From Nitrospira sp. CG24D (lineage in GTDB: Bacteria > Nitrospirota > Nitrospiria > Nitrospirales > Nitrospiraceae): 64,000 bases of DNA. Shown piece after piece: positions 44,005 through 51,873 of the stretch; positions within the stretch are counted from its first letter, which is position 1, and every line of letters begins with the position of its first letter. The notes below the pieces were generated by a model that made no database searches, was not told the origin of the DNA, and worked only from the letters and a program-made list of their open reading frames with translations. The position numbers and the translations under genes are program-made. The stretch is from the NCBI GenBank assembly GCA_002869855.2, contig NEWQ02000013.1, positions 165,650 to 229,649 on the forward strand, written 5' to 3'.

Positions 44005-45294
44005 ATGCCAGAAGTTTATAACTGGCAACTGGGACGGAAGATGCTGTATCCCTACGAGGAACGGCATCCGAAGTGGCAGTTTGCCTTTGTGTTCAACATC
44101 AATCGGTGCTTGGCTTGTCAGACCTGTTCGATGGCCGACAAGTCGACCTGGCTCTTCTCGAAGGGGCAGGAATACATGTGGTGGAACAACGTGGAAACGA
44201 AGCCCTACGGCGGATATCCACAGTTCTACGACGTGAAGATCACCCAGCTCATCGAGCAGGTGAACCCGGGTGGACAGGTGTGGAACGTCCGCGTGGGACG
44301 CAAACACCATGCGCCATACGGCGTGTTCGAAGGGATGACCATTTTCGACGCAGGCGCCAAAGTCGGCCAGGCGGCGATCGGGTATATTCCGACGGACCAA
44401 GAGTGGCGGTTCGTGAACATCTATGAAGATACGGCGACTTCGATGCGCGCCCTCGTGGAAGGCATCGACAAGACCGGATTTTCACGGGACGAACCGTGGA
44501 AGATGACGGGCAGCAGTCTGCCGGAGCATGAGACGTTCTTCTTCTATCTCCAGCGGATTTGCAACCACTGCACTTACCCAGGCTGCTTGGCAGCCTGCCC
44601 GCGCAAGGCGATCTACAAGCGGCCGGAAGACGGCATTGTGTTGATCGACCAGAATCGTTGCCGCGGGTACAAGAAGTGCGTGGAGCAGTGCCCGTTCAAG
44701 AAGCCGATGTATCGTGGAACCACACGCGTGTCTGAAAAGTGCATCGCGTGCTATCCGCGCATCGAAGGTAAGGACCCGTTGACCGGTGGCGAGCCGATGG
44801 AAACGCGCTGTATGGCTGCCTGCGTCGGAAAGATCCGCATGCAGAGCCTGGTGCGCATCGGTGAGGACGGTCTCTGGGCGGAAGATCGTTGGCACCCCCT
44901 GTACTACACGATTCGTGTGGAGCAGGTGGCGCTCCCGCTGTACCCACAGTGGGGCACCGAGCCCAACGGCTTCTACATCCCACCGCGGCACAGCCCACGT
45001 GGCTATGCGCGGCAGATGTTTGGCCCGGGCGTGGACAACGCCATCGAGAAGTATCTCGTGCCCAGCCGCGAACTGTTGGCGGTCCTCCAGCTCTGGAGAG
45101 CCAGTCAGCAGATCGTCTTCCGGTACGACGTCATCCCTGGTCCGAAGGTGTTTGAGACTCAGATCCACGGTAAGCGTTTCGAGATGTATAACGATACCGT
45201 GCTGGGCTTCAACAAGTCGGGCAAGGAAGTGGCGCGTATTCAGGTCGAAGAGCCGATCTACATTCGGCCGGCCGAGCGCGTAACCTGGCTGTAA
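44005..45294 (+). CDS. nxrB: Nitrite oxidoreductase subunit beta (NxrB)
   Basis: This 429-residue electron-transfer subunit receives electrons from NxrA. Four cysteine groups for Fe-S clusters are seen: CLACQTC at 35-41, CNHCTYPGCLAACP, CRGYKKCVEQCP, and CIACYPR with ETRCMAAC. The sequence matches the NarH/NxrB family over its whole length. There is no signal peptide, so export must occur with the Tat-targeted NxrA. AAGGAGG and the bases TTCACAATG before the start are nearly identical to those of nxrA. A strong hairpin terminator follows at 45315. Confidence 0.97.
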   Translation: MPEVYNWQLGRKMLYPYEERHPKWQFAFVFNINRCLACQTCSMADKSTWLFSKGQEYMWWNNVETKPYGGYPQFYDVKITQLIEQVNPGGQVWNVRVGRKHHAPYGVFEGMTIFDAGAKVGQAAIGYIPTDQEWRFVNIYEDTATSMRALVEGIDKTGFSRDEPWKMTGSSLPEHETFFFYLQRICNHCTYPGCLAACPRKAIYKRPEDGIVLIDQNRCRGYKKCVEQCPFKKPMYRGTTRVSEKCIACYPRIEGKDPLTGGEPMETRCMAACVGKIRMQSLVRIGEDGLWAEDRWHPLYYTIRVEQVALPLYPQWGTEPNGFYIPPRHSPRGYARQMFGPGVDNAIEKYLVPSRELLAVLQLWRASQQIVFRYDVIPGPKVFETQIHGKRFEMYNDTVLGFNKSGKEVARIQVEEPIYIRPAERVTWL

Positions 45295-45314
45295 TCTAAG
45301 TCAGGATCGCTTCA

Positions 45315-45352
45315 GTGAGGGGCGGGGTTCCTTCGGGGGCTCCGCCCCTCAC
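45315..45352 (+). terminator. Terminator of the nxr transcript
   Basis: GTGAGGGGCGGGG pairs with the mirrored CCGCCCCTCAC around a loop containing TTCCTTCGGG. The stem is long and GC-rich, and only a few Ts follow (CTATTTG). Confidence 0.75.
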
Positions 45353-45506
45353 CTATTTGAGCGAAGTCTATGACCTCTATTTGTTTCCTGCTTAGGTCAT
45401 CGCATATTTAGAGGAGTCACTGCGAGGACAGCCGAAGTAGTACTCTTTGACCCCGCTGCCCATCCCATATCAGCCTTTTGTCCAGGTAACTGGCCCATCT
45501 GTACAC

Positions 45507-45535
45507 TTGACGGGTTCCAAGGCCTCACGTACAGT
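45507..45535 (+). promoter_or_regulatory. Sigma-70-type promoter downstream of nxrB
   Basis: TTGACG at 45507-45512 and TACAGT at 45530-45535 are separated by 17 bases. They lie about 45 bases before the GTG start of the small gene at 45581. Confidence 0.55.
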
Positions 45536-45580
45536 CATAAGATCCTTCCTAGTTTCCGCGATAATCATGGAGGATCTTGG

Positions 45581-45910
45581 GTGCCTAATCAGTTAAAACC
45601 GTCTGTTCCCTTTGCCGCGCAAGCAGTTCCATTCGATGAACTTCTGGCATCGGGGAAAGTCCCGCAAGAGTACGTTGCCACCGAGTATCTTGGCCAGCAG
45701 TTCGTTGAACGGCTCGTTCACTATATCCTCAGTGTCCCGGCTGGCAGTTACACCATGGCACAATTGAGCCATTTGCTTGAACAGCTTGATCCGCGCGCTC
45801 AGGTCTTTTTCTTCAAACGGCTGAAAGAAACCAGTCCGGATAGCCTGAAAGATTTCGCCCCTCTCTACTACGGCTTTATGAACGAATTTCATTCTCTTCT
45901 CTTTACCTAG
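45581..45910 (+). CDS. Small hypothetical protein downstream of nxrAB, 109 aa
   Basis: This protein is not recognised. It is soluble, with no signal peptide, and largely helical, with a heptad-like stretch LSHLLEQLDPRAQVFFFKRLKE. The GTG at 45581 has GGAGG seven bases upstream. It has its own promoter (45507-45535) and is separated from nxrB by a terminator. The stretch LLEQLDPRAQVFFFKRLKETS resembles LLAQLDDYHSYLWRYYKKLAS in the small gene at 53239, so the two may be distant relatives. Confidence 0.6.
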   Translation: MPNQLKPSVPFAAQAVPFDELLASGKVPQEYVATEYLGQQFVERLVHYILSVPAGSYTMAQLSHLLEQLDPRAQVFFFKRLKETSPDSLKDFAPLYYGFMNEFHSLLFT

Positions 45911-45928
45911 CCGTCCTGAAAATTTTCC

Positions 45929-45956
45929 TTGTCGCAAGCAGGTTCTCATGTATAAT
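45929..45956 (+). promoter_or_regulatory. Sigma-70-type promoter
   Basis: TTGTCG at 45929-45934 and TATAAT at 45951-45956 are separated by 16 bases, just before the 122-residue protein gene. The -10 is a perfect consensus. Confidence 0.55.
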
Positions 45957-45990
45957 TGAGAGGTTAAACTTTTTCAGATGAAGGAGCATC

Positions 45991-46359
45991 ATGAACTCAA
46001 GCCTGCAGCGAGCCGTCACTAGCTTCTACAACCTCATTTATGAGGCCCAAACCTTTGCGACGGCGATGGCCCGTATCGATACAGCGGAGCAAGAGCACTA
46101 TGCCGGGCGTATCGAAGGTCTCAACTGGGTGCTCGATCGGTGCCAGGAGCTCGAGGATATGGACACCAATCTGACGCCGTCGTCGCTCCAGCGTGTGCTG
46201 GGAGAAGTAAAATCCGATCTCGATCATGAATTGTCGGTGCAGAGGCGTGAAAAAGGACGCCGAGCCGATGGCAGGGAAGAGGCCTTGAATTTCGTGTCGG
46301 ATTACCTGTCGAGTCTCATCACTGCGACCGAGATCGAGTCCGCCAAGACATCTGTCTAG
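45991..46359 (+). CDS. Hypothetical helical protein, 122 aa
   Basis: The function is unknown. The protein is soluble and helical, with a basic region EKGRRADGREEALN near residue 88. The ATG at 45991 follows AAGGAGC at a good distance. A promoter with TATAAT lies at 45929-45956, so it is transcribed independently of the 45581 gene. No motif of any known family is visible. Confidence 0.6.
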   Translation: MNSSLQRAVTSFYNLIYEAQTFATAMARIDTAEQEHYAGRIEGLNWVLDRCQELEDMDTNLTPSSLQRVLGEVKSDLDHELSVQRREKGRRADGREEALNFVSDYLSSLITATEIESAKTSV

Positions 46360-46427
46360 ATCACTGTGCGGGGCGTGTGCTGTCCGGTCACGTTCTCTTT
46401 CATCCCCCCTCTAAACAGGCTCGTCGT

Positions 46428-46655
46428 ATGGCCTTGGCTCGAGAGTGGATTATTTTCGCCCTCTGCCTTGGGGCAGGGGGGCATCTTGCGTTAGGCTTTG
46501 TGTTACACGCTCCAGACCTCTGGCCATGGAGTCGAGCCGGCCTCTATGGCCTCCTAAGCGGGCTGGTCATCTACGTTCTTGTGCAAGTGGTGCGTTTCCT
46601 CTGGTCACGCGTGCATGCCAAAGAATCTGATCTGGAACAGGATGCCGGTGACTAG
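46428..46655 (+). CDS. Small membrane protein, about 75 aa
   Basis: This protein has two hydrophobic helices (about residues 7-26 and 35-55) and a charged C-terminus (HAKESDLEQDAGD). The GTG at 46377 would extend it by 17 residues. Neither start has a strong Shine-Dalgarno, so the start is uncertain. No family is recognised. Confidence 0.5.
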   Translation: MALAREWIIFALCLGAGGHLALGFVLHAPDLWPWSRAGLYGLLSGLVIYVLVQVVRFLWSRVHAKESDLEQDAGD

Positions 46656-46714
46656 CAGGGGCAATTGCGTCTTTCTGTTCATCCGGCTAACGATCAAGGG
46701 CCCGACGGAATCCA

Positions 46715-46743
46715 TTGACCCTCGGCTCGTCCTTGCATAAAAT
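46715..46743 (+). promoter_or_regulatory. Sigma-70-type promoter close to a start codon
   Basis: TTGACC at 46715-46720 and TAAAAT at 46738-46743 are separated by 17 bases. The expected transcription start falls at about 46750, which is also the ATG of the next gene. Confidence 0.55.
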
Positions 46744-46749
46744 CAATCC

Positions 46750-47031
46750 ATGTCAGTTCCATCTAAGTGGCCAATGGGCGACTCCCGGCCCTTCGGCATG
46801 CCAATGAAAAACGCATGCACCAATGCTCCGAAAAGGGCTGATCAATTCGGCGCGTTTCAAGCGTCGCTCTTGTATTGCCCTCATTGTCGTATTGCCACAC
46901 CCACGCGAGAGCGGCTTCTGCTGGTCTTGCCGTCAGGCAATCTCTATGAATATCTCTGCCAGCACTGTGGGACTTCAACTGGATCCAAGACCGACACCAA
47001 CAGCGTCGATCTCGGGATATCGGGTGGCTAA
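46750..47031 (+). CDS. Small zinc-ribbon protein, 93 aa
   Basis: A zinc ribbon is formed by CPHC at about residues 43-46 and CQHC at about 70-73, with RERLLLVLPSGNLYEYL between. Such small cytoplasmic ribbons may bind nucleic acid or protein. No Shine-Dalgarno sequence precedes the ATG at 46750, and the promoter places the transcript start there, so it may be translated without a leader. Internal ATGs at about 46774 or 46798 are alternatives. Confidence 0.6.
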   Translation: MSVPSKWPMGDSRPFGMPMKNACTNAPKRADQFGAFQASLLYCPHCRIATPTRERLLLVLPSGNLYEYLCQHCGTSTGSKTDTNSVDLGISGG

Positions 47032-47153
47032 CACTGTTTCTGCTTGAAAGGCTGCGAAGGGAAAGGAGGACACATTCTCTTGGGTGAGAGTTCAACAAGC
47101 TGAATAGACTGCAACATGACCTGATTGGATCAACTCCGGCAAGAGACTCGAGT

Positions 47154-47414
47154 TCATCCGATTTGTTCGAGGGGAATCCCTTCCTCGATCAGCATCACTG
47201 GAATATTCTCGCGAATGGGGTAGAAGACCTTCGCGTCAGCGCGCACGAGACCGCCGTCTACTCGTTGAGTGACCCCTTGCTTGCCTCTATTCTGTAGCCC
47301 GCCACGACCAATCGCCTCGTTGACGCGTTGAATGAGCCCCTCATCTGCCAGCGAGACCGGCTGTTTAGTTTCAGGGCAGCAAAGAATTGCTAACAGATCC
47401 TTGTCAATAGCCAT
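47154..47414 (-). CDS. Trm112/YcaR-like (UPF0434) protein
   Basis: The start is ATG 47414, giving 86 residues (MAIDKDLLAILCCPETKQPVSL). The family hallmarks are LLAILCCPETKQPV at the start and FYPIRENIPVMLIEEG near the end. Bacterial members are small proteins of unclear function; eukaryotic Trm112 activates methyltransferases. An upstream start at 47456 would add 14 residues that do not fit the family. Confidence 0.85.
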   Translation of the reverse strand: MAIDKDLLAILCCPETKQPVSLADEGLIQRVNEAIGRGGLQNRGKQGVTQRVDGGLVRADAKVFYPIRENIPVMLIEEGIPLEQIG

Positions 47415-47587
47415 AACGGTTTCCCTTCTTCGAGCGCACAACCTGGCGTTGGGCATTTAAACGTTCTTTTAGGATAGTGCACTGCACGCAGTGAGATCAA
47501 GAGAACGCGGAGTGCTTCTGTGGCACGGTGGTTTCTGTTACACTTGCAAGCTACAGTTGGCTACCATCATTATTCCGGTGGAGTTTC

Positions 47588-48208
47588 ATGCTACGAGATA
47601 TCTGGCGGATCTTTGCTACAGGTCTCCTCCTCCTCGTCCCGGCTTGGGCCACATATCTCATCCTCACCACTCTATTCTGGACCCTCGATGAGCTGCTTAC
47701 CAAAATGGTCGGCGACCGCTTCCCTCTTCGCCTCCCTGGTCTCGGGCTCATCACCATGATTATCCTCGTCATCGCTGTGGGCGCGTTTACGACACACCTG
47801 GTCGGTCAACGCATCGTGGCGTACCTTGAGCGCCGGTTGGATCAAATTCCTCTGGTGCGCAGCATCTATCTGACGATGAAGGGCATGACCGACATCTTGA
47901 ACTTTCGATCGAGATTCGGTCAAAGCACCGTGGTGGCATTTCCTTTCCCTCGGGACGGACTTTGGGCGTTGGGATTTGTTATGGGAACAGCTCCCTCCGT
48001 CCTTCAGGTCTCGCCCATCGATCGGCTTTTAATGGTCTTTGTTCCGACAGCCATCCATCCGTTTACCGGTTACCTCGCCTTTGTCCCGGAAGGGGAGGTA
48101 ACCGCCCTCAATTTGCCAGCCGAAGATGCCATGAAGATGGAATTCTCCGCAGGGCTATTCAAGCCAGCGACTGGCTGGTTACAACCCCCTCACACATCAC
48201 CACGATAA
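47588..48208 (+). CDS. DUF502 family membrane protein
   Basis: This protein of about 206 residues has two strong membrane helices (FATGLLLLVPAWATYLIL, about 9-26, and LGLITMIILVIAVGAFTTHLVG, about 54-75). A conserved cytoplasmic domain follows: LDQIPLVRSIYLTMKGMTDILNF and VVAFPFPRDGLWALGFVMG, ending with VFVPTAIHPFTGYLAFVPEGEV. These are the marks of DUF502, of unknown role. The ATG at 47588 was chosen because the upstream frame lacks a helix. Confidence 0.88.
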   Translation: MLRDIWRIFATGLLLLVPAWATYLILTTLFWTLDELLTKMVGDRFPLRLPGLGLITMIILVIAVGAFTTHLVGQRIVAYLERRLDQIPLVRSIYLTMKGMTDILNFRSRFGQSTVVAFPFPRDGLWALGFVMGTAPSVLQVSPIDRLLMVFVPTAIHPFTGYLAFVPEGEVTALNLPAEDAMKMEFSAGLFKPATGWLQPPHTSPR

Positions 48209-48210
48209 TT

Positions 48211-48726
48211 ATGACGATTCTACAAGAATGGACTATCAGGCTGGGCCGTCTCGATGATATCGAACACCTCGTCGCATTCAGTCAAGCAATGGCCTTGGAA
48301 ACTGAAGGACGGCGATTAGAGGCGGATCGCCTTCAACGGGGGACGCGGGCTCTGCTGAATTCCACCATTCATGGATTTTTTCTGGTAGCAGAACAGCCAC
48401 TGACGCACCAGGTTGTAGGCCAACTGATGATCACTTATGAATGGAGTGACTGGCGCAATGCGGCATTTTGGTGGATCCAAAGCGTATACGTCGACCCGGC
48501 CTGGCGGCGGAAGGGCGTCTTTCGGAAAATGCACGCGACGGTAATCGAGCGAGCGAAGGCCGATCCTGGTGTTTGCGGCGTGCGTCTCTATGTGGAGTCA
48601 GAAAACAGCGTCGCCCAAGACGTGTATCGACGTGTCGGTCTCAAGCCCTCATCCTATTCCGTATTTGAAACTGATTTTGTGCTCGGCCACGCACACAGTT
48701 TAAAAGATCGTCCGGATGAAGCATAG
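48211..48726 (+). CDS. GNAT family N-acetyltransferase
   Basis: This 171-residue enzyme has the GNAT core: QVVGQLMITYEWSDWRNAAFWWIQSVYVDPAWRRKGVFRKMHATVIE, containing the acetyl-CoA-binding RRKGVF motif A near residue 101. The later VCGVRLYVESENSVAQDVYRRVGLK is the motif B end. The substrate is not predictable. It begins two bases after the DUF502 gene and is probably co-transcribed. Confidence 0.88.
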   Translation: MTILQEWTIRLGRLDDIEHLVAFSQAMALETEGRRLEADRLQRGTRALLNSTIHGFFLVAEQPLTHQVVGQLMITYEWSDWRNAAFWWIQSVYVDPAWRRKGVFRKMHATVIERAKADPGVCGVRLYVESENSVAQDVYRRVGLKPSSYSVFETDFVLGHAHSLKDRPDEA

Positions 48727-48741
48727 GGAGGAAGGTACTAT

Positions 48742-49128
48742 ATGTCAGTAAGACGCGTTCTTGGAATCGCACTCTTAGGCCTAATACTCACGCAAGGGTG
48801 TGCCTTCAGCCGAGGCACCCTTGGCGACGAAATCAGAGCCGATGCCATCGCCTCCATCAAGAAAGGCACGTCGTCAAAAGCCGAGGTTCTTGCAGCGCTT
48901 GGTGCGCCTGATCGATTGCTGCAGGTCAACGGACGAGACGTATTTCAGTATTACCGTTACGATGCTAAAGCGGGAAGTCTCCTGTTGATCCTTGTCAACT
49001 TTTCACGCCTCTCTATTAAGAGCGATGATCTGTTTGTGATTCTGAATCGCGAAGGAACGGTCGAGGACGTTATTACTTCCAAGCGTACGGATGGATTGGA
49101 GTTTCGATTCTGGCCGTTCGGTGATTGA
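48742..49128 (+). CDS. BamE/SmpA-like small lipoprotein
   Basis: This 128-residue lipoprotein has lipobox LTQGC at about residue 20. A SmpA/OmlA-type domain follows, beginning with IKKGTSSKAEVLAALGAPDRLLQVNGRDVFQYYRYD, a common signature for outer-membrane assembly BamE-like folds. It lies directly before a second gene of similar form, with its stop one base from that start. A role in the envelope is likely but not proven. Confidence 0.78.
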   Translation: MSVRRVLGIALLGLILTQGCAFSRGTLGDEIRADAIASIKKGTSSKAEVLAALGAPDRLLQVNGRDVFQYYRYDAKAGSLLLILVNFSRLSIKSDDLFVILNREGTVEDVITSKRTDGLEFRFWPFGD

Positions 49129-49129
49129 T

Positions 49130-49555
49130 ATGCCCACTCGTCAATTTTGGACTTGCCGTAGCCTCTTGATCGTGATCCTCTGCATCACCGCAGCTGGATG
49201 TAATGTCATTCGGATCACTTTAAATACGCCAATTAGTCAGGATGATGTGGTATTCATCGAACCAGGGAAAACAACTCTTGGCGATGTTATCGGAAAGCTC
49301 GGTGCGCCGGATTCCATTACCGACTCCTACATTGGAGTCGTGGCGACCTATCGTTTCCTCGACATGAAGTATTCACGGGTAAACTTTGGGTGGTTGGTAA
49401 AGCCCTGGTCTCCCGTCGACCCCGACTTGATTATCTCCCGCACCGGTTTCGGGGTTGATGCGTTCGAACTTCTTTGTGACCAGAATTGGGTTGTGACACA
49501 TCAGAGCTTTCTCCGCCAGCTTTCCGGCCCTCGATTCAATCCGTATCCTTTTTAA
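49130..49555 (+). CDS. BamE/SmpA-like lipoprotein, second of a pair
   Basis: This 141-residue lipoprotein has a signal ending ITAAGC (Cys at about 24). The segment IEPGKTTLGDVIGKLGAPDSITDSYIGVVATYRFLD parallels the motif in the preceding gene, so the pair probably arose by duplication and diverged strongly. Start ATG 49130 overlaps no other gene and lies one base after the previous stop. Confidence 0.75.
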   Translation: MPTRQFWTCRSLLIVILCITAAGCNVIRITLNTPISQDDVVFIEPGKTTLGDVIGKLGAPDSITDSYIGVVATYRFLDMKYSRVNFGWLVKPWSPVDPDLIISRTGFGVDAFELLCDQNWVVTHQSFLRQLSGPRFNPYPF

Positions 49556-49612
49556 GCCCTTGCCCGAGTATGACCGTTTCTCCATTTGCTGCCCCCGACT
49601 CCTACGACTATA

Positions 49613-50479
49613 ATGCCGACTATGGGTACGGGATTTCCTGAAGATCATTCCCTCTCCGACGCCATTCTCGCTTCCTCGTCCTATATCCCCGCCGATAAGG
49701 ACACTGAATTTCTTCAACGAGCTGAGCTTCGCTCCGTCCGCATAGGCCTTGAACTCTTGAAGCCGGAACTCATTCAGAGGGAGCTGGGGATTCAATCCAC
49801 GATCGTGGTATTCGGGAGCGCCCGATTACAGGAGCCCGTTGCAGCGGAGGCGGCTCTGCTCACGGCCGAACAAGCAGCGGCTCAACATCCGAGCGATCCT
49901 GTCCTCCAGCGCCACGTCGCCGTCGCAAAACGCCAACGAGATCTCTCTAAGTATTACGATGTGGCCCGTGAATTTGCCCGGTTAGTATCCAGTTCCTGCC
50001 AGATTGACGGGCGATGCGACTATGTCATCGTGACCGGTGGGGGACCGGGTATCATGGAAGCGGCCAATCGTGGAGCGTCAGACGTTCAGGCCAAGTCCAT
50101 CGGGTTGAACATTACCCTACCGCACGAGCAGCGCCCGAATCCCTACATCACACCGGAGCTGTGTTTCCAATTTCGATATTTTGCGCTCCGCAAGATGCAC
50201 TTTCTCATTCGCGCGAAAGCCCTGGTCGCATTTCCCGGGGGGTTCGGCACGCTCGACGAATTATTTGAAACGCTGACCCTTATCCAGACAGGAAAAGTGA
50301 CCGGAGTCAGCGTCGTGCTGGTCGGTCGGGCATTCTGGGAGCGCTTGATCAATTGGGACTTTCTCGTCGAGCAAGGATTGATCGGTCCTCAAGACCTGGG
50401 TCTCTTTCACTATGCAGAGACCGCGCAGGAAGCGTGGGATCTGATTGCCCGCAACCATGCTGTGAGGCCGAAGATATGA
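49613..50479 (+). CDS. LOG family (TIGR00730-like) protein
   Basis: This protein of about 288 residues has the lysine-decarboxylase-like Rossmann fold of LOG proteins: VVFGSARL, VTGGGPGIMEAANRGASD and the signature PGGFGTLDELFETLTLIQTGK. LOG enzymes cleave nucleoside monophosphates; this longer form with an N-terminal extension is of unknown specificity. Starts at 49586 (TTG), 49613 and 49622 are possible, and none has a clear Shine-Dalgarno. The stop overlaps the beta-CASP gene start. Confidence 0.87.
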   Translation: MPTMGTGFPEDHSLSDAILASSSYIPADKDTEFLQRAELRSVRIGLELLKPELIQRELGIQSTIVVFGSARLQEPVAAEAALLTAEQAAAQHPSDPVLQRHVAVAKRQRDLSKYYDVAREFARLVSSSCQIDGRCDYVIVTGGGPGIMEAANRGASDVQAKSIGLNITLPHEQRPNPYITPELCFQFRYFALRKMHFLIRAKALVAFPGGFGTLDELFETLTLIQTGKVTGVSVVLVGRAFWERLINWDFLVEQGLIGPQDLGLFHYAETAQEAWDLIARNHAVRPKI

Positions 50480-51873
50480 AGCTCTCTTTTCATGGTGCGG
50501 CCCGTTCGGTGACGGGGAGCCGGCATCTGATCGAGACGTCCAGCTGCCGGCTGCTGTTGGATTGCGGCATGTTTCAGGGACGACGGGAAGAAGCGGCGGT
50601 GCAGAATCGCGAACTCGGATTCGATCCCAGGTCGCTGTCTACCGTGCTTCTCTCGCATGCCCATATCGATCATTCCGGTGCCTTGCCGATGCTGATGCAG
50701 CAGCGCTTTTCCGGGAAAGTCCATCTCACGCGCGCGACGGCGGATCTCACCGCGATCATGTTGCAGGACGCGGCCAGGATTCAGGAGAGCGACTGCCGCT
50801 ATGTGAATAAGAAAGAGCGGCGAAGGGGCAAGAAGTGCGTGCAGCCTTTATTCGATACCGACGATGTGGAGGGTATCACCCGGCGTTTTGTCGGTGTGCG
50901 CTATCACGATGGCATCAAGATCGCCCCGCGAGTCACGGCAACGTTTCACGATGCCGGGCATATTCTTGGGTCGGCCGCCGTTCGCGTGAAGTACACCGTC
51001 CGGGGCAATACGACGACCGTTCTTTTCAGCGGCGATCTGGGGCGATCGCACATGCCGATCCTCCGTGACCCGGAGCCGCCGCCTCCCTGCGACGTGCTGA
51101 TTCTCGAATCGACCTACGGCGACCGGTTGCACGAGCAGGCGGGCGAGGAGATGAAGAAGAAGGCGCAGGATTTGATTGCCCACGCGAAAGCGCACAAGAG
51201 CAAGATTATCGTGCCGGCCTTTGCCGTCGGGCGAACGCAGGAACTCGTGATGCGGATTAAAGAACTGGTCGCCGAAGATCGCATCGACCCGATTCCCATC
51301 TATATCGATTCGCCGCTTGCATCCAGGGCCACCGAGGTGTTTCGCCAGCACCCGGAATGCTACGACGAAGAAACCTACCGCACGTTTACGGAAGACGGGG
51401 ATCCCTTTGCGTCGCGCTATATCCGCTTTGTTTCGTCGCCGGACGACAGCAAACGGCTCAATGCGATGAAGGGGCCGATGATCATCATCTCTTCTTCAGG
51501 CATGTGTGAAGGCGGGCGGGTACTCCATCACTTGAAGCATGCCATTGAAGACGAGGCGAACATCATTGTCTTCGTCGGTTTTCAAGCCGAGCACACCCTG
51601 GGGCGCAAGCTCGTCGAAGGCTGGGACGTGGTCCCGATTTTCGGAGTGCCCACGAAACGGAGGGCGCAAGTCGTCAAATTCAACGGGCTCTCGGCCCATG
51701 CCGATCGCAACGATCTCCTGGCCTATGTCCGCGCCATCAATCCGCTTCCCAACAAAGTCTTTATCGTCCATGGTGAAGAAAAGCAGGCTTTGTCCTTGGG
51801 TGAAGCGATCAAGAGTGAACATTCCTCCATCGACGTGACGATTCCGCATCGAGGATCGAGCCATGAGATCTAG
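50476..51873 (+). CDS. Metallo-beta-lactamase/beta-CASP ribonuclease (CPSF/Ysh1-like)
   Basis: This 465-residue nuclease begins with LSFHGAARSVTGSRHLIETSSCRLLLDCGMFQG, then the zinc motif LLSHAHIDHSGALP. FHDAGHILGSA, FSGDLGRSHMPIL and the beta-CASP domain with FAVGRTQELVMRIKEL, IIISSSGMCEGGRVLHHL and GLSAHADRNDLLAYV follow. All conserved metal ligands are visible. It is predicted to cleave or trim RNA in the cytoplasm. Its ATG overlaps the LOG gene stop, and its end overlaps the P1 peptidase start. Confidence 0.93.
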   Translation: MKLSFHGAARSVTGSRHLIETSSCRLLLDCGMFQGRREEAAVQNRELGFDPRSLSTVLLSHAHIDHSGALPMLMQQRFSGKVHLTRATADLTAIMLQDAARIQESDCRYVNKKERRRGKKCVQPLFDTDDVEGITRRFVGVRYHDGIKIAPRVTATFHDAGHILGSAAVRVKYTVRGNTTTVLFSGDLGRSHMPILRDPEPPPPCDVLILESTYGDRLHEQAGEEMKKKAQDLIAHAKAHKSKIIVPAFAVGRTQELVMRIKELVAEDRIDPIPIYIDSPLASRATEVFRQHPECYDEETYRTFTEDGDPFASRYIRFVSSPDDSKRLNAMKGPMIIISSSGMCEGGRVLHHLKHAIEDEANIIVFVGFQAEHTLGRKLVEGWDVVPIFGVPTKRRAQVVKFNGLSAHADRNDLLAYVRAINPLPNKVFIVHGEEKQALSLGEAIKSEHSSIDVTIPHRGSSHEI

